A DNA stretch of 52,750 bases, from assembly GCA_964553875.1 (NCBI GenBank), contig CAZKNH010000012.1, positions 1 through 52,750 of the forward strand. The letters run 5' to 3'. Numbering within the stretch: position 1 is the first letter of the stretch; every line of letters starts with the position of its first letter. This stretch comes from ZC4RG20 sp964553875 (GTDB lineage Bacteria > Pseudomonadota > Gammaproteobacteria > Steroidobacterales > Rariloculaceae). The position numbers were made by a program, and so were the translations under genes. The notes under the pieces were generated by a model, which worked only from the letters and a program-made list of their open reading frames with translations, was not told the origin of the DNA and did not search any database. Positions 25,446 to 33,555 of the stretch are shown one piece after another.

Positions 25446-26512
25446 CCCCGCTGCTGGGCCACATCAACCTCGCCCACACGTATCGGGGCGGCGAGCGCCA
25501 GACGGAGCTCTTGATCCGCGGTCTTTCGGCCTACCTGCCCCGACAGCGCGCGGTCGTGCGCGCCGGCCGGCCGCTCGCAGAGCGGCTCAAGGACGTACCG
25601 GGCGTCACGGTCGTTCCGGTCGACGGCCGGCTCGGTGCGGTTCGCGCCGTGAAGGGCTGCCGTCTCGTGCACGCGCACGAGACCGCCGGGGCGCAGGTCG
25701 CGCTCCTGCGGCACTTGCTGTCGAAGACCCCGTACGTGATCACGCGCCGAGTCGACAAGCGGCCGAAGTCCGATCCGTTCACGCGTGCGATGTACTCGCG
25801 TGCCGCCGCGATCGCAGGGTTGTCGAGCGCCGTCGTGCGGTGCCTCAAGAGCTACGACCCGACGCTCGAGCCGCTGCGCATCCCGAGCGCGGCGAGCGGC
25901 GTCCCGAGCGACCCCAAATGGGTCGAGGCGTTCCGCGCCCGTTTCCCGGGCAAGTTTCTGGTCGGGCATGTCGCGGCGCTCGATGTGGCGCACAAGGGGC
26001 AGCTCACGCTCGTCGCCGCGGCCGCGAAGCTCGAGCGCGACTACCCGGAGATCCATTTCATCATCGTCGGCTCGGGGCGGGACGAGGAGCGCCTGCGCCA
26101 GGCCGCGGCGCCGCTGTCGAACATGTCGTTCATGGGGTGGGTCGACAACGTCGGCGACTACCTCGCGTCGTTCGACATCTTCGTGTTCCCGTCGAAGCAC
26201 GAAGGGCTCGGCTCGATCCTGATCGACGCGATGCAGTTCGGCCTGCCGATCGTCGCGACGGCGGTCGGCGGCATTCCCGACCTGGTCATCGACGGCGAGA
26301 ACGGCATCCTGATCGGCGAGGACGACGCGGACGCTCTCGCCGCGGCGATCACGCGCTTGTTTTCGGACGCGGCATTGCGCGATGCTATCGCGCGCGCCAA
26401 CCGGCTGCGCGCCGGCGACTACCGACCTGAGATCATGACCGCGCGTTACCTCGGGCTCTACCGTGAGCTGGTGCCGGATCTCGCGCCGTCGTCGGACGGT
26501 GTAGTGTCGTGA
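25403..26512 (+). CDS. Group 4-type (GT-B) glycosyltransferase, probably LPS core
   Basis: About 369 residues with the GT-B layout. The N-terminal donor/acceptor part opens with LGHINLAHTYRGGERQ. The C-terminal nucleotide-sugar domain carries FPSKHEGLGSILIDAM and PIVATAVGGIPDLV. The E-x7-E motif appears as E-x7-D. It likely transfers a sugar onto the lipopolysaccharide core, judged from the hldD-waaF-kdkA genes that follow directly. The ATG at 25403 (preceded by GAGG) is inside the zf-CHCC gene; translation could alternatively begin a few codons later at a non-ATG codon. The stop overlaps the hldD start (GTGA). Confidence 0.82.
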   Translation: MPVLQRDLSADQGLTPLLGHINLAHTYRGGERQTELLIRGLSAYLPRQRAVVRAGRPLAERLKDVPGVTVVPVDGRLGAVRAVKGCRLVHAHETAGAQVALLRHLLSKTPYVITRRVDKRPKSDPFTRAMYSRAAAIAGLSSAVVRCLKSYDPTLEPLRIPSAASGVPSDPKWVEAFRARFPGKFLVGHVAALDVAHKGQLTLVAAAAKLERDYPEIHFIIVGSGRDEERLRQAAAPLSNMSFMGWVDNVGDYLASFDIFVFPSKHEGLGSILIDAMQFGLPIVATAVGGIPDLVIDGENGILIGEDDADALAAAITRLFSDAALRDAIARANRLRAGDYRPEIMTARYLGLYRELVPDLAPSSDGVVS

Positions 26513-27450
26513 TCGTCGTCACCGGCGGCGCCGGATTCATCGGCAGCAACATCGTGCGTGCGCTCTGCGCGCGCGGCGAGGCCGTCGTCGTCGTCGACGA
26601 TCTGACGGACGGGCGCAAGTTCCGCAACCTCGTCGACAGCGACATCGCGGACTATTGGGACCGCGACGCCGCGCTCGAGCGGCTCAGGAGCCTCTCCGTC
26701 AAGCCGCGCGCCGTGCTGCACCAGGGCGCGTGCGCGGTCACGACGGAGTGGGACGGCCGCTATATGCTCGACGTCAACTACCGCTACTCCGTCGATCTTC
26801 TCGAGTACTGCATCGCCGCCCGCGTGCCGCTGATTTACGCGTCCTCGGCGTCGGTGTACGGCAAGAGCCGCACGTTCGTCGAGCACGATCCTTCCGCGGA
26901 GCGGCCGCTCAACGTCTACGGATACTCGAAGCTTTTGTTCGACCGCTACGTGCGGCGTCGTCTCGCGGACGCCCGCTCGCAGATCGCGGGGCTGCGCTAC
27001 TTCAACGTCTACGGACCGAACGAAGCGCACAAGGGGCGCATGGCGAGCATCGTCTACCATCTGCACCGGCAGGTAGCCGAGAGCGGTGAAGCGAAGCTGT
27101 TCGACGCCTACGACGGCTATGCCGCCGGCGAGCAGCGGCGGGATTTCGTGCACGTCGACGACGTCGTCCGTGTGAACCTGTGGCTGCTCGATAACCCCGA
27201 CGTCTCCGGGATCTTCAACGTCGGCACGGGCAGGAGCGCGAGCTTCAACGACGTCGCGCGCGCGGTGATCCGTTGGCACGGCCGCGGCGCGATCCGCTAC
27301 ATCCCGTTCCCCGAGGACTTGAAGTCGAGCTATCAGAGCTTCACGGAAGCCGATATCGGCGCGCTGCGCCGTGCGGGCTACGCGCACGAGTTTCTCGACG
27401 TGGAAGCGGGGGTCCCGGCCTATCTCGGCGCGCTCGGCAGGGACTCGTGA
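26509..27450 (+). CDS. hldD: ADP-L-glycero-D-manno-heptose 6-epimerase
   Basis: A 313-residue extended SDR that epimerises ADP-D-glycero-D-manno-heptose at C6, the last step before heptose is added to the LPS inner core. GGAGFIGSN at 6-14 binds NADP. S-S-A-S-V-Y-G near 112-118 and Y137-x3-K141 form the catalytic set, and RYFNVYGPNEAHKGRMAS is characteristic of HldD. It starts with GTG at 26509, overlapping the preceding stop, and its own stop overlaps the waaF start. Confidence 0.92.
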   Translation: MIVVTGGAGFIGSNIVRALCARGEAVVVVDDLTDGRKFRNLVDSDIADYWDRDAALERLRSLSVKPRAVLHQGACAVTTEWDGRYMLDVNYRYSVDLLEYCIAARVPLIYASSASVYGKSRTFVEHDPSAERPLNVYGYSKLLFDRYVRRRLADARSQIAGLRYFNVYGPNEAHKGRMASIVYHLHRQVAESGEAKLFDAYDGYAAGEQRRDFVHVDDVVRVNLWLLDNPDVSGIFNVGTGRSASFNDVARAVIRWHGRGAIRYIPFPEDLKSSYQSFTEADIGALRRAGYAHEFLDVEAGVPAYLGALGRDS

Positions 27451-28538
27451 GCGATCGCAAGCTGCTCGTCGTCGGTCCTTCGTGGGTCGGCGACATGGTG
27501 CTCGCGCAGGCGCTGTACAAGCTCCTCGCCGAGCGCTACGCGCGTCCGATCATCGATGTCGTTGCGCCGGCCTGGTCGCTGCCGTTGCTCGAGCGCATGC
27601 CCGAGGTCGCACGCGGGATCGAGCTCGCGGCCGCGCACGGCGAGCTCGCGCTCGGCGAACGGCTCGCGCTCGGCCGGCGCCTCGCGAGCGAAGGCTACGA
27701 GCGCGCGATCGTGTTGCCGCGCTCGTTCAAGGCCGCGCTCGTGCCGTTCTTCGCGCGCGTGCCGGTGCGGACCGGCTTCCGCGGCGAGGCGCGCTACGGG
27801 CTCGTCAACGACATGCGGCCGTTCGACGCCGCGATCCTCGATCAGACGGTCAAACGCTTCGTCGCGCTCGGCGTCGAGCGAGGCGAACCGCTGCCTGCGA
27901 CGCTGCCTTCCCCCGCGCTCGACGTGCGGCCCGAGAATTTCGCGGCGCTCGCCGAGCGCCTCGGGCTTGCGAACGACGTGCCCGCGGTCGCGCTGATGCC
28001 GGGCGCCGAGTACGGTCCCGCGAAGCGCTGGCCGATCGAGCGCTTCGCGGAGCTCGCCGCGCGGCTCGCGGCGGACGGGCTCGGCGTCTGGGTCCTGGGC
28101 TCGCGGAAGGAGCGCGAGCTCGGCGACGCGATCGAGCGCGCTGCGCCCGGGCGGGTCCGCAACCTCTGCGGTGACACGCGCCTCGAGGACGCGGTCGACG
28201 TGCTCGCCGCGGCGGCGGCCGCGGTCACGAACGATTCGGGACTGATGCACGTCGCGGCCGCGGTCGGAACGCACGTCGTCGCGATCTACGGATCGTCGAG
28301 CCCCGACTTCACGCCGCCGATGACGACCGCGAAGACCGTCGTGCGTCTCGGTCTCGACTGCAGCCCGTGCTTCGAACGGCACTGTCCGCTCGGGCACCTT
28401 CGCTGCCTCCGGGACATCGGCGTCGACACGGTGCTCGCGGCGGCGCGCACGGCGGTTGCCGGATCGAGCTCGCGCGGCGCGGAAGCCTCTCCTGGCCGGC
28501 GAATCGGCCCGATCGCCAATGACTCGATGGACCGCTGA
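27447..28538 (+). CDS. waaF: LPS heptosyltransferase II
   Basis: A 363-residue family 9 glycosyltransferase that adds the second heptose to the LPS inner core from ADP-heptose. It has VVGPSWVGDMVLAQ at the N-terminus, PGAEYGPAKRWP near 182-193 and the VTNDSGLMHVAAAVG nucleotide-sugar motif. ARVPVRTGF is also typical. GTG at 27447 overlaps the hldD stop. An extra tail (about 25 residues rich in R, S and P) follows the conserved C-terminal FERHCPLGHLRC region. Confidence 0.9.
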   Translation: MSDRKLLVVGPSWVGDMVLAQALYKLLAERYARPIIDVVAPAWSLPLLERMPEVARGIELAAAHGELALGERLALGRRLASEGYERAIVLPRSFKAALVPFFARVPVRTGFRGEARYGLVNDMRPFDAAILDQTVKRFVALGVERGEPLPATLPSPALDVRPENFAALAERLGLANDVPAVALMPGAEYGPAKRWPIERFAELAARLAADGLGVWVLGSRKERELGDAIERAAPGRVRNLCGDTRLEDAVDVLAAAAAAVTNDSGLMHVAAAVGTHVVAIYGSSSPDFTPPMTTAKTVVRLGLDCSPCFERHCPLGHLRCLRDIGVDTVLAAARTAVAGSSSRGAEASPGRRIGPIANDSMDR

Positions 28539-28541
28539 AGG

Positions 28542-29255
28542 ATGACCGAGGAGCGGATCATTCACGCAGGCGCCGCATTCGTCATTCACGACGCGGCGGT
28601 CGCAGAGCACGACGTCCTCTGCCTTTTCGACGGCGCTTACGTCGAGCGCGAGACGCGGCGGCTCGACGAGCGCACCGGCCGCGGCAGCGTGCGCGTCGTC
28701 GACCGCGGCGACGAGCGCTGGGTGCTGCGTCATTACCATCGCGGCGGCGCGATCTCGCGGTTCGTGGAGGACCACTACCTCTGGACCGGGCTCGATCGGG
28801 CGCGCTCGTTCCGCGAATGGCGGCTGCTCGCGCGCCTCGCCGATCTCGGGCTCCCGGCGCCGCGGCCCGTCGCCGCGCGCGTCGTCCGCAGAGGCCTCGC
28901 GTATCAGGCGGACATCGTCACGCACTACCTGCCGGATACCCGCCCGCTGTCGGCGTTCCTCGACGAGGGGCGTTCCCTCGACGGGTTGTGGCGGGAAATC
29001 GGCCGGATGGTGCGCGCGTTCCATGACCACGGCGTGCATCATCCCGATCTGACCGCGCACAACATCCTGCTCGACTCGAGCGGACGGACGTTCCTCGTCG
29101 ACTTCGACAACGCGAAGATCCGCGCACCGGGGCCGTGGCGCGAGGCGGGTCTCGCGCGTCTCGAGCGCTCGCTCAGAAAGGTCGCGCTCGAGACCGGCGG
29201 CGAGTTCGACGAGCGAGGCTGGCGCGAGCTCGAGGCGGGCTACCGGGCCGGGTAG
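28542..29255 (+). CDS. kdkA: 3-deoxy-D-manno-octulosonic acid (Kdo) kinase
   Basis: A 237-residue member of the Kdo kinase/WaaP family that phosphorylates Kdo in the LPS inner core. The kinase landmarks are the glycine-containing VLRHYHRGG near 61-69, the catalytic loop HHPDLTAHNILL and the metal-binding DFDNAKIR. A Kdo kinase is usual in bacteria that have a single phosphorylated Kdo. The ATG comes three bases after the waaF stop with GAAGG just before it, so it closes the LPS core operon. Confidence 0.9.
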   Translation: MTEERIIHAGAAFVIHDAAVAEHDVLCLFDGAYVERETRRLDERTGRGSVRVVDRGDERWVLRHYHRGGAISRFVEDHYLWTGLDRARSFREWRLLARLADLGLPAPRPVAARVVRRGLAYQADIVTHYLPDTRPLSAFLDEGRSLDGLWREIGRMVRAFHDHGVHHPDLTAHNILLDSSGRTFLVDFDNAKIRAPGPWREAGLARLERSLRKVALETGGEFDERGWRELEAGYRAG

Positions 29256-29270
29256 CCGCGCCGCTCGCCG

Positions 29271-30257
29271 TTACACCTTGCGATAGAGGTCGGGCAGCGG
29301 CGCAGGCCGGCCCTTGAACTTCTTGTAGACCCACAGGTACTGCTCGGGCGCCTTGCGGATATGCGCCTCGAGCAGCTCGACCCACTTGCGGGTGTCGCGC
29401 TCCGGATCGTCGCTCGGGACACCTTCGAGCGGCGGCAGGATCGTCACCTCGTAGCCCGCGGTGCCGGGCAGGCGGCGGAAGAAATAGGGCACGACGAGCG
29501 CATTGCCGATCTGCGCGAGCTTCGACATCGCGACGTTCGTCATCGCCGGCTCCCCGAAGAACGGCAGCAGCGCGCTCTGGTTGCCCAGATAGGTCTGATC
29601 GGGCAGGTACGCGACGATGCGGCCGCGCTTCAGCGCCTTCACGATCCCGCGGACGTTGTCGCGCGGGAACTGCTCGTCGACATAACGGCTGCGGCCGCGG
29701 CGGATCAGCACGTCCATCATCTCGTTGCGCTGCGAGTGGTACATGCAGTCGATGCCGGGCCATGCGTCGACGAGGACGCCGAAGCCGACCTCGAGCGGCG
29801 TGAAATGCGCGCTGACGAGCAGCACGCCGCGCCGCTCGGCGCGGGCCCGCTCGAGATGCTCGAGGCCGTCGATGCGGACGAGCTTCCTCAAGCGCTCGGG
29901 CGTGCTGAACCAGCCGATCCCCATCTCGGCGAACGAGATGCCGATCGCCTCGAAGTGGCGGCGGCGGAGCGCGGCGCGCTCCTCGGGCGTGAGCTCTGGA
30001 AAGCACGTTGCGAGGTTGATCTCGACGATCCGGCGGCGGCGGCGCATCAGCGTCGCGAGCACCGCGCCGAGCGCGCGGCCGATCGCGAGCTGCACCGGAA
30101 ACGGCAGCTTCGCGATGAGCTTGAGCCAGCCGAGGACGAGCCACGTCGGCCAGTAGCGCGGCGCGCGGAAGCGGCGGAGCGAAAGCTCGTCGCCGGGCTT
30201 GCGTGGTTGGTGATGACCGAAGGCCGTGTCGGCCTCGCCTGGCGTGCGCGCGCTCAT
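29271..30257 (-). CDS. LpxL/LpxM-type lipid A acyltransferase (downstream copy)
   Basis: A 328-residue inner-membrane acyltransferase of the HtrB/LpxL family, which transfers a secondary acyl chain from acyl-ACP to lipid A. The H-x4-D/E catalytic motif is present as H-F-T-P-L-E near residues 150-155, and the PYFFRRLPG and PEQYLWVYKKFKGRP motifs are typical. A membrane-spanning segment near 35-55 acts as anchor. The ATG at 30257 overlaps the stop of the upstream paralogue as ATGA, so the two are made together. It converges with kdkA, 15 bases away. Confidence 0.87.
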   Translation of the reverse strand: MSARTPGEADTAFGHHQPRKPGDELSLRRFRAPRYWPTWLVLGWLKLIAKLPFPVQLAIGRALGAVLATLMRRRRRIVEINLATCFPELTPEERAALRRRHFEAIGISFAEMGIGWFSTPERLRKLVRIDGLEHLERARAERRGVLLVSAHFTPLEVGFGVLVDAWPGIDCMYHSQRNEMMDVLIRRGRSRYVDEQFPRDNVRGIVKALKRGRIVAYLPDQTYLGNQSALLPFFGEPAMTNVAMSKLAQIGNALVVPYFFRRLPGTAGYEVTILPPLEGVPSDDPERDTRKWVELLEAHIRKAPEQYLWVYKKFKGRPAPLPDLYRKV

Positions 30258-31201
30258 GCCGGACGGCGGACGGCCTCGTACACGTCCGGATACGGCGCGG
30301 GGCGTCCTTTGAAGCGCTGATGGATCCACAGGTACTGCTCGGGGCAGAGCCTGATGTACTCCTCGAGGCGGCGGTTCAGGCGGGTGACGTCGGCCACCGG
30401 GTCGTCGCTCGGAAAATTCTCGAGCGGCGGAAGGATGTCGACGACGTAACGCGCCTCGTTCGGCAGCCTGCGATAGAAGTAGGGCAGGACCACCGCGCCC
30501 GTGCGCGCGGCGATCCTGCAGATCGCCGTGTTCGTCATCGCCGGAACGCCGAAGAACGGGACGAGCGCCGAGCCCTTGCGTCCGTAGCTCTGGTCAGACG
30601 CGTACCAGACGACCGAGTTGCGGGCGAGGCTGCGGATCATCGCGCGCACGTTGTCCTTCGCGAACGTCTCGTCGACGTTGCGGCTGCGGCCGCGGGCCAT
30701 CACGCGGTTGACGACCGGATTGCGCTGCTCTTTGTACATCCCGGAGATCCGCGGGCACAGCGGACGCAGCGCCGGGACGTTGAACTCGAGCGACGTGAAG
30801 TGCGCGGAGTAGAGGATCACGCCGCGGCCGCGCTCGAGCGCCGAGCGCAGGTGCTCTTCGCCGTTGATCGTCACGCGCCGCTTGATCTCGTCGACGGGCC
30901 CGAACCAGCCCATTGCGGTTTCCGCGAGCGACGCACCGAGCGCCTCGAAGTGCCGCTCGACGAGCGCGGCGCGCTCGGCCGGCGAAAGCTCCGGCATGCA
31001 GAGCTCGATGTTGCGCTCCGCGATGCGCCTTCGCCTGCCCATCATGCGCCACGCGATGCGGCCGAGGCGCCTGCCGATCTCCAGCTGCCACTCGAACGGG
31101 AGCAAAACGAGCGCACGCATCGCGACGTACGCGAGCCATGCCGCGACGAAACGCGGTGCGGCGAGCGGAAGGCTCCAGAAGCGACGTCTCTCGGCAGGCA
31201 T
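30254..31201 (-). CDS. LpxL/LpxM-type lipid A acyltransferase (upstream copy)
   Basis: A 315-residue paralogue of the following gene with the same architecture: a membrane segment near 16-35, H-F-T-S-L-E as H-x4-E, and the terminal PEQYLWIHQRFKGRP. The two are clearly related but divergent, as expected when one acylates lipid A after the other or uses a different chain length; which is LpxL and which LpxM/LpxP cannot be said. The ATG at 31201 is taken because it starts the conserved part; the ribosome site is weak and the frame extends to 31324. Confidence 0.85.
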   Translation of the reverse strand: MPAERRRFWSLPLAAPRFVAAWLAYVAMRALVLLPFEWQLEIGRRLGRIAWRMMGRRRRIAERNIELCMPELSPAERAALVERHFEALGASLAETAMGWFGPVDEIKRRVTINGEEHLRSALERGRGVILYSAHFTSLEFNVPALRPLCPRISGMYKEQRNPVVNRVMARGRSRNVDETFAKDNVRAMIRSLARNSVVWYASDQSYGRKGSALVPFFGVPAMTNTAICRIAARTGAVVLPYFYRRLPNEARYVVDILPPLENFPSDDPVADVTRLNRRLEEYIRLCPEQYLWIHQRFKGRPAPYPDVYEAVRRPA

Positions 31202-31354
31202 TGCGAAACGGCGTAGGAACAAGAAAAATCGGCGCCATTCTAGCAGCCGCGTCTTCTGCGGCACGGAATCAAACGGACGGCGACGGGTCCAACAGAGGCC
31301 GGTCGCTCGAGCGCACGGCACCATGCTCCGACGGCCGTGCCCGCTCCGAAGGCG

Positions 31355-31382
31355 CTTGAAAAGCGTCGATTGGACCGCATTC
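31355..31382 (+). promoter_or_regulatory. Sigma-32 (RpoH) type heat-shock promoter of htpX
   Basis: CTTGAAA at 31355-31361 is an exact -35 box for sigma-32. After a 13-base spacer, CCGCATTC at 31375-31382 matches the CCCCATnT -10 consensus except at two positions. The htpX ATG lies 31 bases downstream. HtpX is a heat-shock gene in enterobacteria, so the match is biologically consistent. Confidence 0.75.
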
Positions 31383-31413
31383 TTGTCAGAACGTTTCGAG
31401 ATTTGGAGATCGT

Positions 31414-32304
31414 ATGAAGCGGATACTGCTGTTCGTCGCCACCAACCTCGCGGTGCTGGTCGTGCTGTCGGTGGTGCTGCAACTGCTCGGCATCGAGTCG
31501 TTGCTGGCCGAGCAGGGCACGCGGCTCGATTTGCAGGCGCTTCTGATCTTCTCCGCAGTCATCGGCTTCACGGGCTCGCTCATCTCGCTCGCGATGTCGA
31601 AATGGACGGCGAAGCATCTCACCGGAGCACAGGTCATCGAATCGCCGCGCAACGAGACCGAACGCTGGCTCGTCGCGACCGTGCAGCGCCAGGCACGCGA
31701 GGCCGGTATCGAGTGCCCCGAGGTCGCGATCTACGACTCTCCGGACGTGAACGCGTTCGCGACCGGCCCGAGCCGCAACAACGCGCTCGTCGCGGTCAGC
31801 ACGGGACTCTTGCGTCAGCTCAACCGTAACGAGGTCGAGGCGGTGCTCGGCCACGAGGTGAGCCACGTCGCGAACGGCGACATGGTGACGCTCGCGCTGC
31901 TGCAGGGCGTCGTGAACACGTTCGTCATCTTCCTGTCCCGCGTCGTCGGCTTCATCGTCGACCGCGTCGTGTTCCGCACGGAGCGCGACTACGGTCCCGG
32001 CTTCTTCATCGCGTCGCTCGTTGCGCAGATCGTGTTCGGCATCCTGGCCAGCATGATCGTCATGTGGTTCTCCCGCCAGCGGGAGTTCCGTGCGGATGCG
32101 GGCGGCGCCAGGCTCGCGGGGCGCCACAACATGATCGCGGCGCTCGAGGGCTTGAGGCGCGTGCACGGCCCGGACGATAGCGGTCTGCCGGAGCCGATGC
32201 AGGCGTTCGGCATCTCGGGCGGCCATGTGGGCGGCTTGAAGCGGCTCTTCCTGTCGCATCCGCCGCTCGAGGAGCGGATCGCGGCGCTCAAGAGCGCCGC
32301 CTGA
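31414..32304 (+). CDS. htpX: Membrane zinc metalloprotease HtpX (M48)
   Basis: A 296-residue inner-membrane protease that degrades misfolded membrane proteins together with FtsH. Two transmembrane segments are at 3-24 and 41-60. The zinc site is H147-E-V-S-H151, followed by two more hydrophobic segments (about 160-178 and 193-212) and the third ligand region REFRADAGGA. Length and order match E. coli HtpX. GGAG lies seven bases before the ATG. Expression should rise on heat shock through the promoter at 31355-31382. Confidence 0.95.
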   Translation: MKRILLFVATNLAVLVVLSVVLQLLGIESLLAEQGTRLDLQALLIFSAVIGFTGSLISLAMSKWTAKHLTGAQVIESPRNETERWLVATVQRQAREAGIECPEVAIYDSPDVNAFATGPSRNNALVAVSTGLLRQLNRNEVEAVLGHEVSHVANGDMVTLALLQGVVNTFVIFLSRVVGFIVDRVVFRTERDYGPGFFIASLVAQIVFGILASMIVMWFSRQREFRADAGGARLAGRHNMIAALEGLRRVHGPDDSGLPEPMQAFGISGGHVGGLKRLFLSHPPLEERIAALKSAA

Positions 32305-32324
32305 CGCGGGGCTCGCACGGCTTC

Positions 32325-32972
32325 GTGTCGTCCAAGCCGATCCGCGACGTCGTCTTCGACCTCGGCGGGGTCCTCGTCGACTGGAATCCCCGGTATCTCT
32401 TCCGGGATCACCTGGGCGGCGATCCGGCCGAGGTCGACGCGTTCCTCGCGTCCGTGTGCACGCCCGAATGGCATGCGCGGCTCGACGGCGGCGCGTCGTT
32501 CGACGCGGAGACACGTGCGTTGGCGGAACGATTCCCCGAGCACGCGCGCTGGATCTCGTGCTACGCCACGATGTGGGAGCGGATGTTCAGAGGGGCGTTC
32601 GACGAGTCGGTCGCGTGCCTCGAGCTCCTCGCCGAGCGGGGATACCGGCTCCATGCCCTGTCGAACTATCCGGCGGAGCACGTGCGGTTCCTCTACCGGC
32701 GGTTCCCGTTCATGCAGCGCTTCGAGACCGTCGTGCTGTCCGGGCTGCTCGGCCGCTCGAAGCCGGACGAGGCGATCTACCGCTACGTTCTCGAGCGCAT
32801 CGGCGGGCGGCCCTGCGTCTTCGTCGACGACAGGCCCGAGAACGTCGCCGCCGCGGCCCGGGTCGGCATGCATGCGATCGAGTTCGAGCGACCGGACGGC
32901 GTCGGGCGGCTCCTCGCGTTTCTCGGCGAAGGTTCCGACTCTTCCGTTGAAATCGGCGCTCCGTTTCAATAG
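32325..32972 (+). CDS. HAD-superfamily hydrolase (YihX-like)
   Basis: A 215-residue phosphatase of the HAD family. The nucleophile aspartate is in VFDLGGVL (D12). The second motif is LSNYP, the lysine is in GRSKPDEAIY and the metal-binding pair is in VFVDDRPENV. This combination resembles YihX, an alpha-D-glucose-1-phosphate phosphatase, but HAD substrates cannot be read from sequence. The start is GTG at 32325, 20 bases after htpX, so it can be part of the same heat-inducible transcript. Confidence 0.85.
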   Translation: MSSKPIRDVVFDLGGVLVDWNPRYLFRDHLGGDPAEVDAFLASVCTPEWHARLDGGASFDAETRALAERFPEHARWISCYATMWERMFRGAFDESVACLELLAERGYRLHALSNYPAEHVRFLYRRFPFMQRFETVVLSGLLGRSKPDEAIYRYVLERIGGRPCVFVDDRPENVAAAARVGMHAIEFERPDGVGRLLAFLGEGSDSSVEIGAPFQ

Positions 32973-32984
32973 AGTCCGGACCCG

Positions 32985-33506
32985 ATGCAAGCACGTCCAG
33001 CCGTCCGTCTGCTGACCGCGGTCTCGCTCGTCCTGGCGAGCGGCGTCGCTTTCGCTCAGGCCGCGCTGATCCGTCATCACGAGATTGCCGACGAGGTGCT
33101 CGTCGTGAAGTCCGAGCGCAAGCTCTATCTGTTGAAGGACGGGGAGGTGCTGCGCGAGTTCAACATCTCGCTGGGGCTCCGGCCCGTGGGTCCGAAGGAG
33201 CGCGAAGGAGACTATCGCACGCCCGAGGGACGCTACGTGCTCGAGTCCCGCAATCCGTCCAGCGATTACTTTCTTTCGATCAAGGTGTCGTATCCGAACG
33301 CCGAGGATCGAGCGAGGGCCAAGGCCTTGGGCGTCGATCCGGGCGGACAGATCATGATCCATGGCCTGCCGAACAATCCGCGGCGCGACGAGAAGAGCTA
33401 CCTCGGCTGGGATTGGACGGACGGCTGCATCGCGGTCTCGAACTCGGACATGATCGACATCTGGCTGATGACCCGAGACTCGACGCCGATCGAGATTCGG
33501 CCGTAA
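32985..33506 (+). CDS. Periplasmic L,D-transpeptidase (YkuD domain)
   Basis: A 173-residue protein with a signal peptide (hydrophobic 9-24, cleavage after VAFAQA). The YkuD domain spans the rest: VLVVKSERKLYLL at the start, H126-G127 and the catalytic C148 in WTDGCIAVSN. Such enzymes crosslink peptidoglycan or attach lipoproteins to it. It is a minimal one-domain form without a LysM or peptidoglycan-binding domain. It follows the HAD gene by 12 bases. Confidence 0.9.
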   Translation: MQARPAVRLLTAVSLVLASGVAFAQAALIRHHEIADEVLVVKSERKLYLLKDGEVLREFNISLGLRPVGPKEREGDYRTPEGRYVLESRNPSSDYFLSIKVSYPNAEDRARAKALGVDPGGQIMIHGLPNNPRRDEKSYLGWDWTDGCIAVSNSDMIDIWLMTRDSTPIEIRP

Positions 33507-33555
33507 GGCTCTGTCGGCATCCTTCCGATGCCGCGCACCATCGAGACATGAAGGC

